Assembly: GCA_965661545.1 (NCBI GenBank)
Contig: CBFIEF010000004.1
Location: 65,954-129,953 of the forward strand
Direction of reading: 5' to 3'
Source: UBA7985 sp965661545
GTDB taxonomy: Bacteria; Pseudomonadota; Alphaproteobacteria; UBA7985
DNA: 64,000 nucleotides
Of the stretch, positions 26,811 to 35,631 are shown piece by piece. The position numbers and the translations under genes are program-made. Each line of letters opens with the position of its first letter. Within the stretch, counting starts at the first letter, position 1. Under the pieces are notes generated by a model. It was not told where the DNA came from, searched no databases, and worked only from the letters and a program-made list of their open reading frames with translations.

Positions 26811-27278
26811 TTGTTCGACCAAATTGATGCCCAAATACTAAATTTCGTCCAAAATGATTCGAGTCGCTCGACGGAACAGCTTGCGGAGCGTGTTAACCTC
26901 TCCAAGAACGCGTGCTGGCGACGGGTCAAGCAGCTCGAATCCATTGGCGTGATCAAAAAGCGTGTGGCTTTGGTTGACCCAAAGGCTGTTGATCTCTCTC
27001 TGCAAGTCTTCGTGACGGTAAGCGTGAAGGAGCACGCCTTGGACTGGTTGGACAAGTTCGAGGCTGCGATGTCCAATCTCCCGCAAATCACGGGAGCCTT
27101 TCGCACTACAGGCGAGATCGACTACTTGCTGTCCGTTCGCGTCAAGGACGTGGAGGGCTATGACGCCTTTTACAAATCGTTCATCAGCCAAGTTCCCGGC
27201 ATGGACCTTTCAGCGACCTTTGTCATGGAAGAGATCAAAAATAGCACTGCCTTGCCCGTCGTGGCAAAGGTCAGCTAG
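26811..27278 (+). CDS. Lrp/AsnC-family transcriptional regulator
   Basis: 155 residues, TTG start with AGGA about eight bases upstream. The N-terminal winged HTH (LAERVNLSKNACWRRVKQL) is followed by a RAM (effector-binding) domain with GEIDYLLSVRVKDVEGYD. Such regulators sense amino acids. It is divergent from the DUF6356 gene. The LysE exporter just beyond is a common target of this type of regulator, though that link is inference only. Confidence 0.87.
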   Translation: MFDQIDAQILNFVQNDSSRSTEQLAERVNLSKNACWRRVKQLESIGVIKKRVALVDPKAVDLSLQVFVTVSVKEHALDWLDKFEAAMSNLPQITGAFRTTGEIDYLLSVRVKDVEGYDAFYKSFISQVPGMDLSATFVMEEIKNSTALPVVAKVS

Positions 27279-27440
27279 CGGCTCCTTCTTGGGGTTTTTA
27301 ACTGTTTTTAGCTGATTTTTGGGGCCTAAAGCGCGAAAATGTGAACGTTTTTGGCGTTTTACCCTCGTATATTAGAAGGTGCTTTATTGACGTTGCGGAG
27401 GGTTTCGGGCCTGCTCAATTCTCACAAGCTGGAGGACGTC

Positions 27441-28292
27441 ATGCGACCATTCATCCCCCTCAAAACCATCCTCGCCTTCATTCTCGCTCTCACCCTTGCG
27501 CCTCCTGCGCTGGCCGAGTGGGAAGACGCTGCCGGGTACTGGAAACTATTAGGTCAGCAGAACCAAGTTCCAAAACTGCTCAACGTGCGTGGCACTGAAG
27601 CCATCACCATTCTGGAAGTGGTTGGCGACTGTGAGGAGGTTCTGTGCAGCTGGGGCGCAACCCGCGCGGAGCTGTTTTACGATGCCTTTGGCAATGTCGT
27701 TCGCTGGCAGGCCTTCTTGGAAAACGGCGAAGACTTCCACGAGTTTGACGCCTTTTTGGTCAACGGTGAAATCGTGATGGATTACAGCGCCGAGCTGGGT
27801 GCATCTGGTAATTACGTTTCAGCAACGCTGATTTTTGGTTCTGCGAGCGAGGCGGAAATCGCTGCCTTGGCAGAGGAGAACCAAGTCGAGGACCGTGACC
27901 CTGTTGATTTAGAACCTGAAGAGGAAATCGCCGATCGTGGCGCGGATGCAGGTTCGGGTTCGGGTTCGGCTACGGGTTCGGGGCCAAGCCTAGAAGAGCA
28001 GATCGTCACCGGCGGCTTAATTTTGGGTGGATTGCTTCTGCTCAATGAGCTGCTGGACAACGGTGCAGAAGAAGAAAGTGCCACGCCCGTGGACCCTGAT
28101 GACACCTGCGGTATGGCTGCGATAGCCCCCTATATGAACAAGCGTTATACGCTGATCCCTGCCGATTTGATCAAGCCCGGTGACCGCGTATATAGCGATC
28201 GTGACATGATCACGATGGATCTGAATCGGGGTCGTTTGAACGTGGTTTACCGCCACGGGAACAAACGGGTGTTCAAGCTCGGTTGCTACTAA
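27441..28292 (+). CDS. Exported protein with a C-terminal I78-type peptidase-inhibitor domain
   Basis: 283 residues from ATG 27441, with a perfect GGAGG eight bases upstream; the earlier open frame (from 27351) is not needed. A signal peptide ends ALA near residue 25. Residues 26-150 are an unknown beta-rich region with two Cys (VVGDCEEVLC). Then comes a Glu-rich segment, a Gly-Ser linker (residues 172-182), a hydrophobic stretch of about 20 residues near 190-212, and a C-terminal I78-like unit: CGMAAIAPYMNKRY, PGDRVYSDRDMITMDLNRGR, LNVVYRHG. I78 proteins inhibit serine proteases. The topology suggests a membrane-anchored inhibitor. Confidence 0.75.
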   Translation: MRPFIPLKTILAFILALTLAPPALAEWEDAAGYWKLLGQQNQVPKLLNVRGTEAITILEVVGDCEEVLCSWGATRAELFYDAFGNVVRWQAFLENGEDFHEFDAFLVNGEIVMDYSAELGASGNYVSATLIFGSASEAEIAALAEENQVEDRDPVDLEPEEEIADRGADAGSGSGSATGSGPSLEEQIVTGGLILGGLLLLNELLDNGAEEESATPVDPDDTCGMAAIAPYMNKRYTLIPADLIKPGDRVYSDRDMITMDLNRGRLNVVYRHGNKRVFKLGCY

Positions 28293-29458
28293 GCGGGCCG
28301 CTGATTGCTGGCTTGAAGCCCCACCAAGCCGGCAATCATCAACGCCACAGCAGCGCCAATCGACGGGGCGAAAAACGATCCTGTGAGATCAGCCGCGATA
28401 CCGGCCAGCAATGGGCCTGTGATTTGCCCCACACCAAAGGCTGCGGTCATGATCGCCAAAGCGCGTCGCGGCGCTTCACCGGCGACGGCCCGCCCGATTT
28501 GCAGGCCAATGGCAGTAACAGCGATAAAGGTTCCGCCCAAGAGCGCGCCAGCGAGAATTTGAGCGCCATAGCCGCCGATCGACACGCTCGCAACAACGCC
28601 GACCGCTTCGACCATGCACCCAATGCCAAAAGCCATTGCAAGGCCAAGCCGTCGTGCAACGAGGCTCCAGAGCCAAACTGACGGCGCGCCCGCCAACCCG
28701 GCAGCCAACCAGACACCAGATTCGACCACAAACCCGCCTTCGCTCTGCCGAACAATAGCGATCAAAAAGGTGGCCGTGACGATATAGCCCGCGCCAAAGA
28801 TGGCATAGGCCAGCGAGATTTTAGCCAGCGACGCGTTCCAGACCAACGGCGGTTCTCGATGCGCCTGACTGGGCGGGGCGTAGTCGTCTACGCCCATCAG
28901 GCAGACAACGCCGATAAAGGCGATGGCGCTTACCCCTGCTGCGGCGAACCAATTCATCTGCCAGTCCAAACCGAGCAAAAAGACCGCCGCAGTCAGTACA
29001 GCCGACACCGTGATGCCGAGGCCGACCCCGCCAAAGTGCAGGCTCTGCAAGCCCGGTTGCTGGGTCCGAGCCAGCTGGTTGAAAATGATGGTGGAGAGGA
29101 AAATCATCATGAAGGCACTGGCGACCCCGGCGAGAAACCGGATCAGGAGAAACGCGGGAATGGCATCGGTAAAACCCATCGCAGCGGTCAGAACCGCTGT
29201 CCCGCCAGTGCCAAGATAAGCCATGCTGCGTTCCCGCCCTTGGCCCCAACCGCCGCCAGCGAGAATAGCGCCGATCAAGTAGCCCACGTAGTTGGCAGAG
29301 GCGATCAAGCCAGCGTCAGACGCGGTGAGGCCTAGCCCCTCCATCATCCCCGGCAGGATCGGCGTATAGGCAAACCGCCCAATCCCCATACCGATGGCCA
29401 TAGCCAGCGCGCCGGCCAAGGCGTAGCGGAGCGACATAGATCGAGAGCCAGAAGACAT
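28289..29458 (-). CDS. MFS transporter, YbfB/YjiJ type
   Basis: 389 residues from ATG 29458 (a later ATG at 29437 is an alternative; the longer open frame is upstream read-through). About twelve membrane helices. Family motifs are GMGIGRFAYTPILP near residue 25 and SANYVGYLIGA near 58. The substrate is unknown. It overlaps the end of the convergent I78 gene by four bases. Confidence 0.85.
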   Translation of the reverse strand: MSSGSRSMSLRYALAGALAMAIGMGIGRFAYTPILPGMMEGLGLTASDAGLIASANYVGYLIGAILAGGGWGQGRERSMAYLGTGGTAVLTAAMGFTDAIPAFLLIRFLAGVASAFMMIFLSTIIFNQLARTQQPGLQSLHFGGVGLGITVSAVLTAAVFLLGLDWQMNWFAAAGVSAIAFIGVVCLMGVDDYAPPSQAHREPPLVWNASLAKISLAYAIFGAGYIVTATFLIAIVRQSEGGFVVESGVWLAAGLAGAPSVWLWSLVARRLGLAMAFGIGCMVEAVGVVASVSIGGYGAQILAGALLGGTFIAVTAIGLQIGRAVAGEAPRRALAIMTAAFGVGQITGPLLAGIAADLTGSFFAPSIGAAVALMIAGLVGLQASNQRPA

Positions 29459-29570
29459 GTGTGGAAGCCTGAATACAGAACAACGGGACAAAGACGCAGC
29501 GCCGCAAAATACCCCGGACGCCTTTCCCACTAACCACAGATCGCCCAACTTGAAAACGCGCCAAGAACGC

Positions 29571-29597
29571 AAAAAGGGCAAGCCGTGCGCTTGCCCC
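29571..29597 (-). terminator. Intrinsic terminator (minus strand)
   Basis: GGGCAAGC pairs with GCTTGCCC around a five-base loop, followed on the minus strand by TTTT. It ends the curlin-like gene at 29657-30088. Confidence 0.75.
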
Positions 29598-29656
29598 TGA
29601 GCAGGAAGAGAGGAGGGAGAGGAAGGAAAAAGGTGCTTGTTGTCAGCAGCTCAGGA

Positions 29657-30088
29657 TTAGAAGCCAAATTGGAAAAGCAGTCCGCCTTCGCCGTTGCCTT
29701 CTTGGGTCACGTGGCCTTCGGTGCCTTCACCAAACTGGAACAGGCCAAAAGCATTGCCGTTTCCTTGCTGGTTGAGCGTGCCGGTATGGTCGTCACCGTG
29801 CTGTTCGATGATGCCAAAGTTACCTTCTCCACCCTGCAAAAAGCCTGCGGCATTGCCATTGCCCAGCTGGCGGAGAATGGCGTCGTCGCCCTGCAAACCT
29901 TGGAAAAGAGCGTAAAGGAAGAGACCGTTGGAAATGGCTTGTTTCTCTTCTGGCGTGGAGCCCTGAATGCCGACAGAGATGCTGCCAGAGATCGAAGAAT
30001 TGGCGTAAGCCGGTGCGGATACAGCGGAGAAAGACAAGGCGACCAAAGAAGCAACAGCCGCGCGCTTAAGAGCAGAAATGAAGAACAT
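29657..30088 (-). CDS. Curlin-repeat (CsgA/CsgB-like) secreted protein
   Basis: 143 residues: a signal peptide (cleavage after AYA near residue 29), a spacer of about 40 residues, then from about residue 75 repeated Gln/Gly/Asn units such as LRQLGNGNAAGFLQGGEGN, IEQHGDDHTG, LNQQGNGNAFGLFQFGEG and VTQEGNGEGG. The spacing and Gln/Asn ladder are those of amyloid-forming curlins. There is no csgG, csgE or csgF here, so secretion would need genes elsewhere. The C-terminal LLFQFGF resembles the CsgB tail that anchors fibres. It has its own promoter and terminator. Confidence 0.72.
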   Translation of the reverse strand: MFFISALKRAAVASLVALSFSAVSAPAYANSSISGSISVGIQGSTPEEKQAISNGLFLYALFQGLQGDDAILRQLGNGNAAGFLQGGEGNFGIIEQHGDDHTGTLNQQGNGNAFGLFQFGEGTEGHVTQEGNGEGGLLFQFGF

Positions 30089-30417
30089 GAGTTTAACCTT
30101 TCAAAGTCGACGCTGCGTTTCGGGTTCTAGGGGTGCGCGCCATGGGTGTTCGTTTCGTATGTTGTGCCTGTTCGCGGCCCCTTGCTGTTGGGCGAGACGT
30201 TGCTGCGGTTGACGAGAACCCTTGTGCCACCCCAGCGTAACGCGCTGTTTTCGGTGCTTTCTTTTGTTGAAACAGGTAATTTCGGCCTGTTTCATCTGTT
30301 TCGAAGCTGAAATTCTTTGTTTATCTTTGGTAGGCCTCCGCTTGGGGAGGATATTCCTTTAGGATAGTTTTGCGCTGAGCGTTGTTGTTCATCGGTGGGA
30401 GCTGTAGGTTTTTGATC
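30089..30417. other. Divergent promoter region, no gene seen
   Basis: 329 bases between the curlin-like gene and a LysR gene. It has a moderately AT-rich part around 30240-30340 (TTTCGGTGCTTTC, TTTGTTTATC) likely to hold the promoters of both. No RNA gene or strong repeat was found. A 5' leader of the curlin-like transcript is possible. Confidence 0.45.
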
Positions 30418-31383
30418 ATGTCATCCAAGCTCTCCTTTCTTTGGCTCCAGGCTTTTGTCGCCGTCGCGCGCAGCGGATCCCTGCAAGACGCTGCGACCCG
30501 TTCCGGCCTATCCACCAGCACGCTGTCCAGTCACTTGCAAAAGCTAGAAGCTCACTTGGGTGCCCCCTTGTTCGATCACGCCAAGCGCCCGCTGACCCTG
30601 ACCGCCAATGGGCACCGGTTCTTGCAGCATGCCGAAGCGTTGTTGCAGCGCGTGCTGCAGGCTGAGTCTGAGATGCTCGAAGACGATGTCGCAGCCATTC
30701 GACGATTGCGGTTGGGCCTCATCGATGATTTCGATACGGACGTTGCGCCCGAACTGACGCTTGAGTTGGCCCGCTTGCTGCCCAACTGCGCGTTTGAGCA
30801 CTTTTCCCGACCCAGTCATGAGATCCTGCAGCTGTTGACCGATCGGCGGATCGAGGCGGGAGTCGCAACCATTCCCGGCGAAGGCCTTGCGGGGTTAGAA
30901 CAGCGGGCGCTGCTGCGGGATCCCTATGTAGTAGTGGTTCCAGCCGGTGAACCCTGTCCCGATTTCAGCGCACCGCGCCATGATCTGCCCTTTCTGCGCT
31001 ATTCTAGCGAGCAGCACATTGGCCGACAGATCGAGGCTCAACTCAACCGCTTGCGCATCCAGCTTCCGCAGCGCATGAGCGCGGAAAGCAATCAGGCGCT
31101 GATGGCCATGGTGGCTGCGGGCCAAGGCTGGGCGGTATCAACGGCGACGTGCTTCAACCGGGCTAAAACGCTTTGGCCGGGCCTGTCCCTACACCCCTTC
31201 CCGCGTGCTCAATTCGCGCGGGAAATTGCGCTGATTACCGTTCCGGGCAGCGCCAGCATTCTCGCTGAGATGCTTGAATCCATGCTTCGCACGTTGATCC
31301 GAACCCGCACGTTAGAGCCTGCGGTCGCCCAAGTGCCGTTTCTCGAAGACCACTTTGTGATGCTGAACAACGATCTGAGTTAG
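30418..31383 (+). CDS. LysR-family transcriptional regulator
   Basis: 321 residues from ATG 30418 (the frame begins with TTG 30382). The N-terminal HTH is FVAVARSGSLQDAATRSGLS followed by STLSSHLQKLEAHLG; the C-terminal effector domain runs from about residue 90. It ends three bases from the convergent MttB gene, so it is a candidate regulator of the neighbouring methylated-amine genes, although the usual LysR arrangement is divergent. Confidence 0.86.
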   Translation: MSSKLSFLWLQAFVAVARSGSLQDAATRSGLSTSTLSSHLQKLEAHLGAPLFDHAKRPLTLTANGHRFLQHAEALLQRVLQAESEMLEDDVAAIRRLRLGLIDDFDTDVAPELTLELARLLPNCAFEHFSRPSHEILQLLTDRRIEAGVATIPGEGLAGLEQRALLRDPYVVVVPAGEPCPDFSAPRHDLPFLRYSSEQHIGRQIEAQLNRLRIQLPQRMSAESNQALMAMVAAGQGWAVSTATCFNRAKTLWPGLSLHPFPRAQFAREIALITVPGSASILAEMLESMLRTLIRTRTLEPAVAQVPFLEDHFVMLNNDLS

Positions 31384-31386
31384 TGC

Positions 31387-32922
31387 TCAAAGGATAATGT
31401 TAAATCGAGCTCGGATTTCAGCGTCTTGCTCGGGCGTTAAATACTGGGGCCGATGGGTTTCCAGCACGTGTTGCGCCTTGAGTTTGGCTCGGTCCCACGC
31501 GGTCGGCGCGCCGCTATCGCCCCACACGCCGGGGTTATCGCGATCCGCAAGCGGCGGGTAGTAGTAGTCGCGCTCCATCGCCGCCAACGTCTGATCACCG
31601 CCCAGAAAATGCCCCTCGCCCAGGACAGAAGCGCAAATGTCATCAAAGCCTAGATTGGCCTCTGTCACTTCCACCCCGCGCAAAGTTCGATAGGTGTGCG
31701 CGTGCATTTCGTCATCCAGAATAAACGCTTCAAAACTCGCGCCGAGCAAGGACGCCGTCATGCCTGAGCTTTCGTAGATCAAATTACCGCCCGCCAACCC
31801 AGCGGCCAGTGACGTCATTCCCTTTTCAACCCCGTACTGGGCGTCGATCGCCTTGGCGTCCGTCATGGAACTCGCCACGCCAGAGCACAGGCCCAACCAG
31901 TTGGACAGCTGAGCCGACGCCGCGTTCAGTAACACCGTCTCCCCACCGCCACCCACAAAAGCGCCTGTGCGCAGATCAATGACCAAGGGCCAGTTAGAGA
32001 ACACCATGGGGAAGCCCGGCTCAATCGAATGTACCATGACCAGCGAGGCCAGCGTTTCCGCCAGCGACTGTGCCAAAAAACCTGCCATCGTCGCAGGTGC
32101 CGTCGCGCCCGCTTGGGCTGCGGTGATATTCGAGATGGGAATACGATGTTCCACGCACTTGAATACGACATCGACAGCATCTTCGCCGAAGCGCATGGGG
32201 GAGATCACCGGACTGATGTGCGCCTTGACGAAAGGCCGTTCAGCGAACTTCCCCGGACCGCCCGAGGCGATGTCTAACATTTCAACGATGGGATCAACGT
32301 GCTCGGCTAACGTAAAGGACGTGGCGACTGGCTTGGTCGTATTGGCCAACAAAGCGTAGACGGTATTAACGTCCAAATCGAAGTTATCGGGCACGTCTGT
32401 CGCGACGCAGCAACGGGTGAACCAGCTGACGTTTTCGAGCGTATCTTGCAATCTCGTGAAGTCGTGTAAATCCGCCAGCGTAGACGGACGATACAGCCCG
32501 TTATCCATATCCAGCGTTTGGACCGCAGCCCCGCCGGTGCCGAAGTGAACAGCCTCACCGCCAACAATGATGCTCCGGTGCGCATCCCGGCCATGGAGGG
32601 TAAAAACCTTGGAAGCCTGATCAATGGCGTCTTGGACCAGCGCGCGCGGCAGCAAGAACCGGCCTTTGCCATTATCTATAGCACCGCTCGCCACCAGCGT
32701 TTGCGCAAGATTGTCAGGGACTTCGCCCATGCCAAGCTCTTCGAGAAGGCGCAGCGCCGTTTCGAAAATCGACTGCAGGTCGCCCTCCCTCAACGGCTTG
32801 TAAGCGCCGCCGAGCTGACCGGGTGGACAGGGGTGGACCTGCGGCTTGGCAGCACGCAGCGCCATGCGCTCTTTGCGACCAGAGCGACGCGACGCTTTCG
32901 GATTGGATTGGGTTTCGCTCAT
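31387..32922 (-). CDS. MttB-family corrinoid-dependent methyltransferase (non-pyrrolysine)
   Basis: 511 residues, full-length MttB fold: GEAVHFGTGGAAVQTLD, DVPDNFDLDVNTVYALL and GGNLIYESSGMTASLLG. No in-frame TAG codon occurs, so it lacks the pyrrolysine of archaeal trimethylamine methyltransferases and belongs to the widespread non-Pyl branch, whose studied members demethylate glycine betaine, carnitine or related quaternary amines. The first ~25 residues are basic. It is divergent from the dimethylglycine-dehydrogenase-like gene, suggesting a shared pathway. No corrinoid-protein gene is adjacent. Confidence 0.88.
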   Translation of the reverse strand: MSETQSNPKASRRSGRKERMALRAAKPQVHPCPPGQLGGAYKPLREGDLQSIFETALRLLEELGMGEVPDNLAQTLVASGAIDNGKGRFLLPRALVQDAIDQASKVFTLHGRDAHRSIIVGGEAVHFGTGGAAVQTLDMDNGLYRPSTLADLHDFTRLQDTLENVSWFTRCCVATDVPDNFDLDVNTVYALLANTTKPVATSFTLAEHVDPIVEMLDIASGGPGKFAERPFVKAHISPVISPMRFGEDAVDVVFKCVEHRIPISNITAAQAGATAPATMAGFLAQSLAETLASLVMVHSIEPGFPMVFSNWPLVIDLRTGAFVGGGGETVLLNAASAQLSNWLGLCSGVASSMTDAKAIDAQYGVEKGMTSLAAGLAGGNLIYESSGMTASLLGASFEAFILDDEMHAHTYRTLRGVEVTEANLGFDDICASVLGEGHFLGGDQTLAAMERDYYYPPLADRDNPGVWGDSGAPTAWDRAKLKAQHVLETHRPQYLTPEQDAEIRARFNIIL

Positions 32923-33116
32923 CGAAGGGTGCCACCATTACAGACCGCTGTGGTTTTCGTCTTGGCAAAGCTGAGGTTAGCGCGAAAGCAGACTTCTTCT
33001 ATTCCGGCTTAATAGCATTTTTATTCCTATTTTTTCATATTAGTGATCTGTGCGTTGACCGACGCCAAACAAAACTCAGAAGGGAGAGCATCATTTGACG
33101 CGTCGGAGAGACAAGC

Positions 33117-35537
33117 ATGAAATCGCGGACCAAAGCTGTAGTGATCGGAGGCGGCATCGCCGGCTGCTCCACCCTCTATCATCTGACCCAAGAAGGCTGG
33201 ACAGACGTGGTGCTGGTCGAACGCGATGAGCTGACCAGTGGCACGACATGGCATTCCGCAGCTCAGGTCACAAACTTCGGCATGAACCAGACCATGGTTG
33301 GCCTCAAGACGCATTCAATCAACCTCTATAAAGAGCTGGCCGAAGACCCCGACTACCCCATCAACTACCATCACGCCGACGGCGGTATCCGCCTGGCGAA
33401 CACAGCGGCGCAGATGGACGGCTACCGCCACTTCGCCAGTATGGCCCGCGGCATGGATGTTCATTTCGAGGTTTTGGATGCCGAGGAATGCGCGCGGCGG
33501 CATCCGCTGATTTCCACGGACAATCTCGTGGGCGGGCTGTGGGATCCGCTGGACGGTGATATTGACCCCGCGCAGCTGTGTCAGGCCCTCGCCCGCCGGG
33601 CCCGTAAAGCCGGTGCCGAGGTCTACCGCAACACGCCCGTCACGGGTCTCAAGCAACACAGCGACGACACATGGACAGTGGAGACTACCAAGGGCAACAT
33701 CGATTGCGACGTTGTCATCAACGCCTGCGGCTATCGCGTGAATGAAGTTGGCGCGATGATGGGCGTGCATCACCCGGTGATGTCCATGGAACATCAATAC
33801 ATGCTCACAGACACCATTCCGGCGATCGAAGAAGCCGACCACCGAATGCCGCTGCTGCGCTGCCCGATCAGTGATTACTATTGCCGACAGGAAAAGAACG
33901 GGCTGCTGGTTGGCTTCTATGAGCAAGACTGCCGGACGTGGGGCATGGATGGGATCGACCCAAACTTCGTCAACGCCCTCTGCCCTGACGATTTGGATCG
34001 CGTGATTGATGTTCTGGAAGGCGCTTTCGCGCGCATGCCTGCGCTGGAAGAAGTCGGCATCCACACCATCGTTAATGGCCCCATCACCTACACCATCGAC
34101 GGCGCGCCTTTGGTCGGTCCGATCCCGGGCAAGCGCAACGCCTTTTGCATCATCGGCCTTCGCGCTGGACTGGGTGAAGGCGGCGGACACGGCTGGTTAC
34201 TGGCACAGCAAATCGTCCACGGCGAAGCCTGCTATGACACGTGGGTTCTGGATCCACGCCGGTTTACCGGACAGGCCAACACCGAGCTTTGTGCGCTAAA
34301 GGCCATCGAGGACTATCAAAACGAGTTCCGCTTCCACTTCCCCAACGAGCATCGTCCCGCCGGGCGCTACGCCAAGACCACGCCACTCACCCCGGTTCTG
34401 GAGGCTGAAGGTGCTGAGTTTACGGTGGTTAATGGCTGGGAACGGGCAGAGTACTTCAAGCCTGCGCCAGACTTCCACGTCACCCACGGTTTCACCTTCG
34501 ATGAAGCCCATGACATCGTTGGCGCTGAAGTCGCAGCCATTCAAAGCGCGGTGGGCTTAACCGAGGTCAACGGGTTTAACCGCATGGAAATCAGCGGGGC
34601 CGACGCGCACAGCTTCCTTAACCGCATGAGCTGCTCCAAAATCAAGGCGGCACCGGGCAAGGTCTCACTGGCATATTTGCTCAATCGCCATGGAATGGTG
34701 AAAAGCGAGGTTACGGTTGCTAATTTGCCGGATGGTCGGACGTGGGTTGGCTCCGCCGCTGCCGCCGAATGGCACGATCGGGATTGGCTGAACCTGCACA
34801 TCCGAGACGATGAAGATGTGCAGGTCAAAACACTGACCGACGACCATACGATTTTGCTGCTGGCCGGGCCGAAATCCCGCGATGTGCTGTCTGCAGTCAG
34901 CCGAGGTGACTGGTCCGCTGGCGCGTTTCCATGGCTTTCCGTGCGCGAGGCCTTCATCGGTTTTGCGCCGGCTGTTGTGATGTCGGTGAGCTTTTCCGGC
35001 GAACTGGCCTATGAGATCCATATCCCGAACGCCTATTTGTACGCAGCCTATCGCGCCATTCGCGCAGCGGGTGAGGGCCATGGCTTACGGCTGTTCGGAG
35101 CCAGAGCCGTTGAAAGCATGCGGCTGGAAAAGGGCTATCTGCACTGGAAATCCGATCTGCTGACCGAGTTTGACCCCTTCGAGACCGGCTTGGATCGCTT
35201 TGTTGAGATGAGCAAGCAGGAATTTGTTGGCAAGCAAGCTCTTCAGGCGCGGGTTGATGCCGGACCGCAGCGTAAGCTGGTCAGCCTGCAACTCGACACC
35301 AACCACGCCGCAGCGCACGGCGGCGCATCGGTCATGGTCGCGGACAAGGTTGTTGGGACCGTCACCTCTGGCGACTGGGGCTATCGGACCAAAATGAACC
35401 TCGCTTACGCCTTCGTTGAACCGGGCTTGACGGCTGATGGCACCCAACTCGCCATCGACGTTCTGGGGCAGATGGTACCAGCTCGTGTGATCAAATCGGG
35501 GCCTTATGACCCCGGATACGCCCTCGTCCGGTCTTAA
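33117..35537 (+). CDS. FAD-dependent dimethylglycine/sarcosine dehydrogenase-like enzyme with GcvT domain
   Basis: 806 residues. The N-terminal DAO domain holds GGGIAG at 11-16 and SGTTWHSAA at 41-49, whose His is the covalent FAD attachment site in this family. A linker domain follows, and then from about residue 430 a tetrahydrofolate-binding GcvT-like domain (RMSCSKIKAAPGKVSLAYLL, SVSFSGELAYEIH). It oxidatively demethylates N-methylglycines, passing the one-carbon unit to folate. A GGAGAG site lies before the ATG. It is followed 94 bases later by an aldehyde dehydrogenase gene and is likely cotranscribed with it. Confidence 0.9.
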   Translation: MKSRTKAVVIGGGIAGCSTLYHLTQEGWTDVVLVERDELTSGTTWHSAAQVTNFGMNQTMVGLKTHSINLYKELAEDPDYPINYHHADGGIRLANTAAQMDGYRHFASMARGMDVHFEVLDAEECARRHPLISTDNLVGGLWDPLDGDIDPAQLCQALARRARKAGAEVYRNTPVTGLKQHSDDTWTVETTKGNIDCDVVINACGYRVNEVGAMMGVHHPVMSMEHQYMLTDTIPAIEEADHRMPLLRCPISDYYCRQEKNGLLVGFYEQDCRTWGMDGIDPNFVNALCPDDLDRVIDVLEGAFARMPALEEVGIHTIVNGPITYTIDGAPLVGPIPGKRNAFCIIGLRAGLGEGGGHGWLLAQQIVHGEACYDTWVLDPRRFTGQANTELCALKAIEDYQNEFRFHFPNEHRPAGRYAKTTPLTPVLEAEGAEFTVVNGWERAEYFKPAPDFHVTHGFTFDEAHDIVGAEVAAIQSAVGLTEVNGFNRMEISGADAHSFLNRMSCSKIKAAPGKVSLAYLLNRHGMVKSEVTVANLPDGRTWVGSAAAAEWHDRDWLNLHIRDDEDVQVKTLTDDHTILLLAGPKSRDVLSAVSRGDWSAGAFPWLSVREAFIGFAPAVVMSVSFSGELAYEIHIPNAYLYAAYRAIRAAGEGHGLRLFGARAVESMRLEKGYLHWKSDLLTEFDPFETGLDRFVEMSKQEFVGKQALQARVDAGPQRKLVSLQLDTNHAAAHGGASVMVADKVVGTVTSGDWGYRTKMNLAYAFVEPGLTADGTQLAIDVLGQMVPARVIKSGPYDPGYALVRS

Positions 35538-35631
35538 AGCCCGGCTCGGGATTGCATGTGCGTTGCAAGGTTGATGGGTTTTCGGCACGTTGTTCGACGG
35601 AACGAAAGCCCAGAAAACCGGAGTAACGTGC

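Noticed and set aside
27950..28000. GGTTCG tandem repeats
   Set aside because: They encode a Gly-Ser linker in the I78-type protein and are not a separate satellite or CRISPR-like array.
33315..34190. Long minus-strand open frame inside the dimethylglycine-dehydrogenase-like gene
   Set aside because: The plus-strand frame has full domain support. The opposite frame has no recognisable domain and arises from codon bias in a GC-rich gene.
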